DNA of 64,000 nucleotides from Cladorhizidae sp. MBARI D1340-BT2. Its lineage: Eukaryota > Porifera > Demospongiae > Poecilosclerida > Cladorhizidae. The notes under the pieces were generated by a model. The model saw only the letters and a program-made list of their open reading frames with translations. It ran no database searches and had not been told where the DNA came from. The translations under genes and the position numbers were made by a program. The stretch is from NCBI GenBank assembly GCA_028752905.1, contig JAQNBH010000017.1, forward strand, positions 37,843,429 to 37,907,428. The letters are read 5' to 3'. This document shows positions 34,301-46,800 of the stretch, in pieces (within the stretch, counting starts at the first letter, position 1; the number at the start of each line of letters is the position of its first letter).

Positions 34301-34621
34301 ATGCAGTCTGTGTCAGGGAGTGTGGTAGTACTCTGTATGTTGTGTTCATATGTGGTATAGTATGCACTCGGTGTCAGGCAGTGTGGTAGTACTCTGTATG
34401 TTGTGTTCATATTCATGTTGTATAATTAAAAATGGCAGACCTTTTTCTACTGTCCTATATATGCTTAGTAGTCGTTTGTCTGTGCGTGGAAGGAGCCCAC
34501 GTCCCCTCTGTATGGAACATTCATACCCCCTACATTTCAGGCTGAATGTTATGTGCATGTAGTACAGAATTGGAAATTTATTTATTTATTTTTATAGCCA
34601 TTGAGTGATTGATTATTATTA

Positions 34622-34698
<77 letters not shown>

Positions 34699-34725
34699 CA
34701 TTTAGTATTTTATCATCATTTATTG

Positions 34726-34822
<97 letters not shown>

Positions 34823-37800
34823 TACTGCTATTATTATTATTACCACTACTACTTATTATTTATTATTATCATTATTATTACTACTACTACTACTATTATT
34901 ACTATTATCTAAAATATGTGCTAAGCGCCCAAGGGGACTTAACCTTTCACCCTCCTGATCAGATGGGTGGGCGTTTGTTACGTGTAGTTGCCTGCCTCAC
35001 GAAGTCTGCAGCTCTAGGTGAGGATTTGCAGTGAAGTTAGCAAGTTCCTGCAGCTCTGGGTGAGGATTTGCAGTGAAGTTAGCAAGTTCCTGCAGCTCTG
35101 GGTGAGGATTTGCAGTGAAGTTAGCGAGTTCCTGCAGCTCTGGGTGAGGATTTGCAGTGAAGTTAGCGAGTTCCTGCAGCTCTGGGTGAGGATTTGCAGT
35201 GAAGTTAGCAAGTTCCTGCAGCTCTGGGTGAGGATTTGCAGTGAAGTTAGCAAGTTCCTGCAGCTCTGGGTGAGGATTTGCAGTGAAGTTAGCGAGTTCC
35301 TGCAGCTCTGGGTGAGGATTTGCAGTGAAGTTAGCAAGTTCCTGCAGCTCTGGGTGAGGATTTGCAGTGAAGTTAGCAAGTTCCTGCAGCTCTGGGTGAG
35401 GATTTGCAGTGAAGTTAGCAAGTTCCTGCAGCTCTGGGTGAGGATTTGCAGTGAAGTTAGCGAGTTCCTGCAGCTCTGGGTGAGGATTTGCAGTGAAGTT
35501 AGCGAGTTCCTGCAGCTCTGGGTGAGGATTTGCAGTGAAGTTAGCAAGTTCCTGCAGCTCTGGGTGAGGATTTGCAGTGAAGTTAGCGAGTTCCTGCAGC
35601 TCTGGGTGAGGATTTGCAGTGAAGTTAGCAAGTTCCTGCAGCTCTGGGTGAGGATTTGCAGTGAAGTTAGCGAGTTCCTGCAGCTCTGGGTGAGGATTTG
35701 CAGTGAAGTTAGCAACTCTGGGTGAGGATTTGCAGTGAAGTTAGCGAGTTCCTGCAGCTCTGGGTGAGGATTTGCAGTGAAGTTACCAAGTTCCTGCAGC
35801 TCTGGGTGAGGATTTGCAGTGAACTTAGCAAGTTCCTGCAGCTCTGGGTGAGGATTTGCAGTGAAGTTAGCGAGTTCCTGCAGCTCTGGGTGAGGATTTG
35901 CAGTGAAGTTAGCAACTCTGGGTGAGGATTTGCAGTGAAGTTAGCGAGTTCCTGCAGCTCTGGGTGAGGATTTGCAGTGAAGTTAGCGAGTTCCTGCAGC
36001 TCTGGGTGAGGATTTGCAGTGAAGTTAGCAAGTTCCTGCAGCTCTGGGTGAGGATTTGCAGTGAAGTTAGCGAGTTCCTGCAGCTCTGGGTGAGGATTTG
36101 CAGTGAAGTTAGCAACTCTGGGTGAGGATTTGCAGTGAAGTTAGCGAGTTCCTGCAGCTCTGGGTGAGGATTTGCAGTGAAGTTACCAAGTTCCTGCAGC
36201 TCTGGGTGAGGATTTGCAGTGAACTTAGCAAGTTCCTGCAGCTCTGGGTGAGGATTTGCAGTGAAGTTAGCGAGTTCCTGCAGCTCTGGGTGAGGATTTG
36301 CAGTGAAGTTAGCAACTCTGGGTGAGGATTTGCAGTGAAGTTAGCGAGTTCCTGCAGCTCTGGGTGAGGATTTGCAGTGAAGTTAGCGAGTTCCTGCAGC
36401 TCTGGGTGAGGATTTGCAGTGAAGTTAGCAAGTTCCTGCAGCTCTGGGTGAGGATTTGCAGTGAAGTTAGCGAGTTCCTGCAGCTCTGGGTGAGGATTTG
36501 CAGTGAAGTTAGCAACTCTGGGTGAGGATTTGCAGTGAAGTTAGCGAGTTCCTGCAGCTCTGGGTGAGGATTTGCAGTGAAGTTACCAAGTTCCTGCAGC
36601 TCTGGGTGAGGATTTGCAGTGAACTTAGCAAGTTCCTGCAGCTCTGGGTGAGGATTTGCAGTGAAGTTAGCGAGTTCCTGCAGCTCTGGGTGAGGATTTG
36701 CAGTGAAGTTAGCAACTCTGGGTGAGGATTTGCAGTGAAGTTAGCAAGTTCCTGCAGCTCTGGGTGAGGATTTGCAGTGAACTTAGCAAGTTCCTGCAGC
36801 TCTGGGTGAGGATTTGCAGTGAAGTTAGAAAGTTCCTGCAGCTCTGGGTGAGGATTTGCAGTGAGTTCCTGCAGCTCTGGGTGAGGATTTGTAGTGAAGT
36901 TAGTGACTTCCTGCAGCTCTGGGTGAGGATTTGCAGTGAAGCTAGCAAGTTCCTGCAGCTCTGGGTGAGGATTTGCAGGCTGTCTTAATGCCAGCTGCTG
37001 CCTCTGCTTTAGCTATTGGTGTACTTGGTTCACTAAATCTTCCAACTCCTTGACTTCATCTCCCTCTTAGTCAGTAATGATCATCCCTCCTTCTCACCAT
37101 CTTCACATACGATTTCAACATAATCTGTACACTGGGTGCTTGTTACATGTGCCCTGCCTGCCTGGTCCAATCTTGTGGTGTTATGTTGTTGCTGGGCAAC
37201 TGAGTCTCTGATCCACTTAGGAACTCATGTGGTAATGCTAGTGTGAGGAGTGAAGTGTGAGGAACTCATGTGGTGATGTAAGTGTGAGGAACTCATGTGG
37301 TGATGTAAGTGTGAGGAGTGTAGTGTGAGGAACTCATGTGGTGAAGCTAGTGTGAGGAGTGAAGTGTGAGGAACTCATGTGGTAATGCTAGTGTGAGGAG
37401 TGAAGTGTGAGGAACTCATGTGGTGATGTAAGTGTGAGGAGTGAAGTGTGAGGAACTCATGTGGTGATGTAAGTGTGAGGAGTGTAGTGTGAGGAACTCA
37501 TGCGGTGACTCTAGTGTGAGGAGTGAAGCGTGTTGGTTGCTCGTAAGGGAACCATCTCATATATAGCATATTATTCTTGTAAGTGATGTTGATCCATGGT
37601 TGAGACACTGTATAATAACATAGGATAATACAGAGATGAACTCCACTTATCCATGGTTGAGATATGCATAATAACATAGGATAATACAGAGATGAATTCC
37701 ACTTATCCATGGTTGAGACACTGTATAATAACACAGGATAATACAGAGATGAACTCCACTTATCCATGGTTGAGACACTGCATAATAACATAGGATAATA

Positions 37801-40800
37801 CAGAGATGAACTCCACTTATCCATGGTTGAGACACTGCATAATAACATAGGATAATACAGAGATGAACTCCACTTATCCATGGTTGAGACACTGCATAAT
37901 AACATAGGATAATACAGAGATGAACTCCACTTATCCATGGTTGAGACACTGCATAATAACATAGGATAGTACAGAGATGAACTCCACTTATCCATGGTTG
38001 AGACACTGTATAGTAACACAGGATAATACAAAGATTAATTCCAATTATCCATGGTTGAGACACTGCATAATAACATAGGATAATACAGAGATGAATTCCA
38101 CTTATCCATGGTTGAGATATGCATAATAACATAGGATAATACAGAGATGAACTCCACTTATCCATGGCTGAGATATGTATAATAACACAGGATAATACAG
38201 AGATGAATTCCACTTATCCATGGTTGAGACACTGCATAATAACATAGGATAAACAGAGATGAACTCCACTTATCCATGGTTGAGACACTGTATAATAACA
38301 TAGGATAATACAGAGATGAACTCCACTTATCCATGGTTGAGACACTGCATAATAACATAGGATAATACAGAGATGAACTCCACTTATCCATGGTTGAGAC
38401 ACTGCATAATAACATAGGATAATACAGAGATTAATTCCACTTATCCATGGTTGAGACACTGCATAATAACATAGGATAATACAGAGATTAACTCCACTTA
38501 TCCATGGTTGAGACACTGTATAATAACATAGGATAATACAGAGATGAACTCCACTTATCCATGGTTGAGATATGCATAATAACATAGGATAATACAGAGA
38601 TGAACTCCACTTATCCATGGTTGAGACACTGCATATTAACATAGGATAATACAGAGATTAATTCCACTTATCCATGGCTGAGAGGCTGAGATATGCATAA
38701 TAACATAGAATAACATAGGATAATACAGAGATGAATCCACTTATCCATGGTTGAGACACTGCATAATAACATAGGATAATACAGAGACTAACTCCACTTA
38801 TCCATGGTTGAGACACTGTATAATAACATAGGATAATACAGAGATGAACTCCACTTATCCATGGTTGAGACACTGCATAATAACATAGGATAATACAGAG
38901 ATTAATTCCACTTATCCATGGTTGAGACACTGCATAATAACATAGGATAATACAGAGATTAACTCCACTTATCCATGGTTGAGACACTGTATAATAACAT
39001 AGGATAACAGGGTTGTATGCAGAAATTTTGCCAAGGGGGGGCGAACTTGAGATATGGAAAACTAAGGGGGGGCGAGAATGATACAATGATGGTGTATGTA
39101 ATGTATAAGGGTGGTGTCTAATTTCAAGGGGGGGGGGGCGAGAATGATACAAGGGGGGGCGAATGCCCCCCCCCCGCCCCCCCCTAAATACACCCCTGGA
39201 TAATACAGAGATGAACTCCACTTATCCATGGTTGAGATATGCATAATAACATAGGATAATACAGAGATGAATTCCACTTATCCATGGTTGAGACACTGTA
39301 TAATAACACAGGATAATACAGAGATGAACTCCACTTATCCATGGTTGAGATACTGCATAATAACATAGGATAATACAGAGATTAATTCCACTTATCCATG
39401 GTTGAGACACTGCATAATAACATAGGGATTAATTCCACTTATCCATGGTTGAGACACTGTATAATAACATAGGATAATACAGAGATTAACTCCACTTATC
39501 CATGGTTGAGACGATGTATAATACAGAGATGAATTCCACTAATCTTCGGTTTAGGATAATACAGGATACTGTCTTGATTTTAAAGGATTACTTTTACCTC
39601 GGAGGTCTCATTGTTGTGGAAGACATGCACTTTATTATTTTAACTTCCACTTATGTGGAAGAATGGCCTAATGGAAGACCAAGATGACTTGTACTTATCA
39701 GAATTGTAGCGATTTTATTTCATAATGTCCATGCATCTCGTTAGTACAGTGTAATTGAGTAATTGTAGCTAACTGCACTAAGGACATATTGCACTGGCCA
39801 TTGCTCTGCAATCAGAGTGGTGTGTGCTAATAGCTGAAGGGTGTGTGCTAATAGCTGAAGGGTGTGTGCTAGTAGCTGAAGGGTGTGTGCTAATAGCTGA
39901 AGGGTGTGTGCTAATAGCTGAAGGGTGTGTGCTAATAGCTGAAGGGTGTGTGCTAATAGCTGAAGGGTGTGTGCTAATAGCTGAAGGGTGTGTGCTAATA
40001 GCTGAAGGGTGTGTGCTAATAGCTGAAGGGTGTGTGCTAATAGCTGAAGGGTGTGTGCTAATAGCTGAAGGGTGTGTGCTAATAGCTGAAGGGTGTGTGC
40101 TAATAGCTGAAGGGTGTGTGCTAATAGCTGAAGGGTGTGTGCTAATAGCTGAAGGGTGTGTGCTAATAGCTGAAGGGTGTGTGCTAATAGCTGAAGGGTG
40201 TGTGCTAATAGCTGAAGGGTGTGTGCTAATAGCTGAAGGGTGTGTGCTAATAGCTGAAGGGTGTGTGCTAATAGCTGAAGGGTGTGTGCTAATAGCTGAA
40301 GGGTGTGTGCTAATAGCTGAAGGGTGTGTGCTAATAGCTGAAGGGTGTGTGCTAATAGCTGAAGGGTGTGTGCTAATAGCTGAAGGGTGTGTGCTAATAG
40401 CTGAAGGGTGTGTGCTAATAGCTGAAGGGTGTGTGCTAATAGCTGAAGGGTGTGTGCTAATATCTGAAGGGTGTGTGCTAATGGTGGTGCTAGTCCCATC
40501 CCAGACCATTGCTTACTGGCACCATTTACTGCTCTATCTTACATATAGAGTTAGAGTATTATAGAGTTATATAGCATTTTATGGAGTTGATATATTATAG
40601 AGTTAGAATTAGTATTTTTAGAGATTGTATATTATAGAGTCATCACTTTATGGAGTTTTATACTAGAGAGTTAGTTCTTTTAGAGTTAGCTTAAGAGTAG
40701 ATTTTGTTCATTATAGAAATAGCACATTATTGAGAATAATAATTATTATAGATTAGAACACTATAAGTTGGTATGTTATAGAGTAACTAGAGTTACTATA

Positions 40801-43800
40801 TTGTAGAGTTTGCATTTATAGAGTTTGTATATTCTATGGTATTTCATAACTCTATATGTGTAGATCACATGGTATTGCTATGGACACTGGACATTGGGGA
40901 TACTAAAGTGGAGGGCAACTTGTGTCCTGACGAAGGCAACAAGGAGAACTGGAGCGTGATGAAGATGCTTCAGGGACACTTGGAGGATATCTATGACTTG
41001 AGCTGGTCGCAAGATTCCAACTTTATCATCACCGGCTCTGTAGATAACTCGGCCATCATTTGGGATGTTCAGAAAGGTGCTGATAAAACCCATTTGAACG
41101 ATAGTTACTTATAGCCTGCACACTAATACATGTGGCACTACCAGTATGCACATCATTATAGCCTGCACACTAATACATGTGGCACTACCAGTATGCACAT
41201 CATTATAGCCTGCACACTAATACATGTGGCACTACCAGTATGCATATCATTATAGCCTGCACACTAATACATGTGGCACTACCAGTATGCATATCATTAT
41301 AGCCTGCACACTGATACATGTGGCACTGCCAGTATGCACATCATTATAGTCTGCACACTAATACATGTGGCACTACCAGTATGCATATCATTATAGCCTG
41401 CACACTAATACATGTGGCACTACCAGTATGCACATCATTATAGCCTGCACACTAATACATGTGGCACTACCAGTATGCACATCATTATAGCCTGCACACT
41501 AATACATGTGGCACTACCAGTATGCACATCATTATAGTCTGCACACTAATACATGTGGCACTACCAGTATGCATGCCATTATAGTCTGCACACTAATACA
41601 TGTGGCACTACCAGTATGCATGTCATTATAGCCTGCACACTAATACATGTGGCACTACCAGTATGCACATCATTATAGCCTGCACACTAATACATGTGGC
41701 ACTACCAGTATGCACATCATTATAGCCTGCACACTAATACATGTGGCACTACCAGTATGCATATCATTATAGTCTGCACACTAATACATGTGGCACTACC
41801 AGTATGCATGTCATTATAGCCTGCACACTAATACATGTGGCACTACCAGTATGCATGTCATTATAGCCTGCACACTAATACATGTGGCACTACCAGTATG
41901 CATGTCATTATAGCCTGCACACTAATACATGTGGCACTACCAGTGTGCATGTCATTATAGCCTGCACACTAATACATGTGGCACTACCAGTATGCATGTC
42001 ATTATAGCCTGCACACTAATACATGTGGCACTACCAGTATGCATGTCATTATAGCCTGCACACTAACACTACCAGTGTGCATATCATTATAGCCTGCACA
42101 CTAATACATGTGGCACTACCAGTGTGCATATCATTATAGCCTGCACACTAATACATGTGGCACTACCAGTATGCACATCATTATAGCCTGCACACTAATA
42201 CATGTGGCACTACCAGTATGCATATCATTATAGCCTGCACACTAATACATGTGGCACTACCAGTATGCACATCTGCACACTAATACATGTGGCACTACCA
42301 GTATGCACATCATTATAGCCACACACTAATACGTGGCACTACCAGCATGCATATCATTATAGCCTGCACACTAATACATGTGGCACTACCAGTATGCATG
42401 TCATTATAGCCTGCACACTAATACATGTGGCACTACCAGTATGCATGTCATTATAGCCTGCACACTAATACATGTGGCACTACCAGTATGCACATCTGCA
42501 CACTAATACATGTGGCACTACCAGTATGCACATCATTATAGCCACACACTAATACGTGGCACTACCAGCATGCATATCATTATAGCCTGCACACTAATAC
42601 ATGTGGCACTACCAGTATGCATGTCATTATAGCCTGCACACTAATACATGTGGCACTACCAGTATGCATGTCATTATAGCCTGCACACTAATACATGTGG
42701 CACTACCAGTATGCACATCATTATAGGACAGCACTAATACATGTGGCACTACCAGTATGCATGTCATTATAGCCTGCACACTAACACTACCAGTGTGCAT
42801 ATCATTATAGCCTGCACACTAATACATGTGGCACTACCAGTATGCATATCATTATAGCCTGCACACTAATACATGTGGCACTACCAGTATGCACATCATT
42901 ATAACCTGCACACTAATACATGTGGCACTACCAGTATGCACATCATTATGGCACAGCACTAATACATGTGGGTGAGAGGTGCTAATTGTATTATCCAAAC
43001 ACAGCTATAGTAGGTGTGGCTTCAGATAGACCACTGGGTCAGTAGTAACTTATCTATCAGTGCTGGGGTTATAACTAACTTCCAAGACAGCAGCGTAATT
43101 GAGGCCATTAGATGACTTCCACTTGTTGCTAGAGCAACTCATCACGGAGGCTCATGCTGGATCTGGTGATGTTGAAGGTAGTGGGCGTGGTTTCATTAAT
43201 GGCTCTATCTCTTTCCCTAAAGGTCGGCAAGTTGCTGTTCTACGGGACAGCAAGCAGTACGTGCAGGGCGTGTGTTGGGACCCTCTGGGCAAAGTGGTGG
43301 TCACGCTCAGCAACGACAGGTAGGATGTTCTTACACCTCCAGTGCAATAGACTTTAACAAAGCACAGCCGGCAACATGGCTGAGTCATGGTGGTGGCCAC
43401 GTGCGTAACGTAACAGTTCGTGTGTGGCCGATAGGTGGGGGGGAGGGTGGTGCCCATCCCACGCAAAGCCAACCGGTTTAATTTAGATAGGCTATCTGAT
43501 AATTAGTTTTAATGGCTTCCTTCCCTTTTTTCCTTTTCAACACTTCATTTGGTGGCTATACAAACCACATTACCAATGTGGGCTCCCTCCCTTTCTCCCT
43601 CCTTTCTCCCTCCCTCCCTTTCTCCCTCCCTTTCTCCCTCCCCTTCTCCCTCCCTCCCCTTCTCCCTCCCTTTCTCCCTCCCTTTCTCCCTCCCTCCTTG
43701 CCCCATTTCCCCCTGGAATTTATTTTATCCAAAGATGTGCACAGCATAGAACTAAGCATAAATAGCAACATTCCACCCCTGCCACTGCTACCTCTGGTTT

Positions 43801-46800
43801 GTCTACTACCTCTGGTTTGTCTGGTTTGTCTGCTACCTCTGCTACCTCTGGTTTGCAGGGTTGTATACAGAAATTTTGCCAAGGGGGGGCGAACTTGAGA
43901 TATGGAAAAATAAGGGGGGGCGGAGAGCCTGGATGGTGCGGAAAGGGGACGTGCACCCTGGGCTTCCGCGTGGAGTACGAAAGTGTTTTACCCACAGGTA
44001 TTTTTGCAGTACTAACTGTATATATAGCTGCTACTTATGATGGCATGCACTTTTTCTAAAATCTTTAGTACAACATTCCATCTTAAATATTTGCTGAAGT
44101 TGCATGCTACGGCAATCAGCATATATAGATTAGATATAGTCATTTGTCACTCGTATAATGGAGGTGGGCTTTTGTGAAATCGAATTATGTTGCATTCCAT
44201 GCATTTTCTTACAAAATCATGGACAACAGGTTTCATACACAATTTTTCTCTAGTTCTCTAGGGGGGGGGTTCTCTAGGGGGGGGGGGGGGGGGGGGGGGG
44301 GTGGAAATGGTTGGTCACTTGGTGCCCTAATTTTTGTTAATATTTTCTTAACATGTTCATAAGTCGTAAAAGGGGGGTCTGGGGGGAAGATCCCCCCATA
44401 TTTTTTTTTTCTTTTACAATGTCTGAGGATAGCTATTTTGACTGACTACCAATGGCATTATGCTATACCGAACTATGGCTAGACTGTATATATTTCTCAT
44501 GATATTGTAGCTGCTTGGAAAAAGGAGAGCATGTGTCATGACACGATGACATCACACACCACCACGTGCTCTCCTTTGTAGGTTTGTCACTTCTTTTGTT
44601 TCTCCTTCTTTCCCACTCCCTCTCTCTCAGTATTTTTAACTCAGTCCATTATGTCATGGTCTTCAAGTCTAATCTTAGACATGATGTCATCACACGCCAC
44701 CACGTGTTCTCCTTTGTAGGTTTGTCACTTCTTCAGTTCCCTCCTTCTTTCCCACTCTCTCTCAGTATTTTTAACTCAGTCCATTATGTCATGGTCTTAG
44801 AGTCATCACACACCACCACGTGTTCTCCTTTGTAGGTTTGTCACTTCTTCAGTCCCTCCTTCTTTCCCACTCTCTCTCAGTATTTTTAACTCAGTCCATT
44901 ATGTCATGGTCTTAAAGTCTCTATAAAAGAAACCTTACTAGCTGATTTCTCTTCATATTAATATGGATATTCGCTCATACTTTGCAAGTACTTCTCAAGC
45001 CTCTTCTCATGCTAATAGCAGCGATAGCGAAGATAGCAGAACAGATAGCTCTGAGCATGTCGAGGCATCTAGTCCTAGCCTTAGTCCTCCACCTTCAAAG
45101 AAAAGCAAGCAAAACAAACACCGCTCTTCTGTATCCACGAAGAGAAAATACTCTAAGAGCTGGGAGAAAGATTTCAGTTGGCTCTATTATGACGAGGATA
45201 GCGATGGTGCCTTTTGCAAGGTTTGCAAGCAATCTGGTCTGCAGCGTACTGGAGGAGTGTGGGTCACACAACCTTGCAGAAATTGGAAGAAAGCTGTTGA
45301 AAAAATGAAAGCTCATGCGAGAAGTGACTTCCATATCCATGCAACTCAAGCTCTTTTTGCAGCTAAAGGAGCAGCCAAAGGTGGAACAGTTGTACAGCAA
45401 CTCCAGAATGTTTTAGCTCGCAAAAGAGCTCAGAACAGAGCTGCAGTGAAGTGCCTGATCCTACTCACTCATTTTCTTACGAAAGAACAAGTTGCACATT
45501 CGACAAAATTTGAGAAGCTGGTTGACGTGGTGGTTCGATGTGGCAGCCAACATTTGAAGCAATTCTTAGAAACTGCACCAAGAAATGCTGTGTACACATC
45601 AAGATTGGCTGTGGTTGAATTCATCGAATCATTGGGGACATGGGTGGAGGAGTCGATTCTGAAGCGACTTCAAAAGGCACCTATGTACAGCCTCATGGCA
45701 GATGAGTGCACAGATGTCACCAACGTAGAAGAATTGTCTGTGTTTTGCCGCTGGGAGGAAGATGGTGTACCAGTAGAGTGCTTTCTGGAGCTTATTCCAT
45801 TGAAGAAGGCTGATGCAGAGACCATCTATTCTAATCTCATCGATTGTTTAAAGAAGAAAGGTCTACAAGTCGGAAGAATAGTTGGATTGGGATTTGATGG
45901 AGCTGCAACTGTTTCTGGACGAAAGACCGGGGTTCAGGCACGTATCAAGAAACATACTCCTCACGCTCTGTTTATACACTGCCACTGTCACTTACTGCAG
46001 TTGGCTTGTGTGCAAGCTGCCAATAAAACTCCTGGAATTGCTCATGTTTACAGAACATTGACTACTCTTTGGAAGCATTTTCGCAATTCCCCCAAGCGAG
46101 CAGAGTGTCTGAAGGAGGTACAGCACGTTCTTGAACTTCCAGAAATGAAAGTGATCAAGCCATCTGACACACGCTGGCTGGCACATGAAAGGTGTGTCAA
46201 AGCTGTCAAAGCAAGTTATTCTGCAATTGTAATCACCATTGGAAAATCTACGAGACGTCCCACGAGCCAGAAGCTCTTGGAATCCATGGTGCCCTCTGCA
46301 AATTGTCTACGATTGCAGCTATATATTTGCTTGATTTCACTCTACCACAAGTAGCCAAGCTCAGCAAAGCACTTCAGGCAGAGCAGCTTGACCTCTCGTT
46401 GATATCATTCCTTGTTGATGCTACTGTTAAATCCTTGGATGATGCAGTTTTGCCTGGAGCGAACTGGGTGTTGGAGCTTCTTGAAAACGTTGAAGACTTG
46501 AAGTCATCTACAAAGGTGTCTATTGACGCTGATAAAATACTTTCGTTCCAGAATGTTGTTGGTAAGCCTTTTGTTGCTGATTTAAAGGCCAACATAACAA
46601 GCCGATTTTCTTCATCCAACGCTGTTGTATCAGCATTGTCTATATTCGATCCACGGAAAGTTCCAAAACCAGATTCAGTATCTTTTCCCACTTATGGAGA
46701 CACGTCTGTTGAGAAACTGATTGCTCACTACGGAGAAGATAGAGATGCAGAAACATTGGATGGAGAAGAAACAGTGAAGACAGCCATGATTTCCACTGAA

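Noticed and set aside
37498..39410. Minus-strand frames with LYYPMLL and STMDKW repeats as membrane protein
   Set aside because: 57-bp satellite in CHAF1B intron 3; frames shift between units.
39741..40564. Frames of about 245 codons over the 21-bp array
   Set aside because: Open in at least three frames on two strands because the unit has seven codons and no stop.
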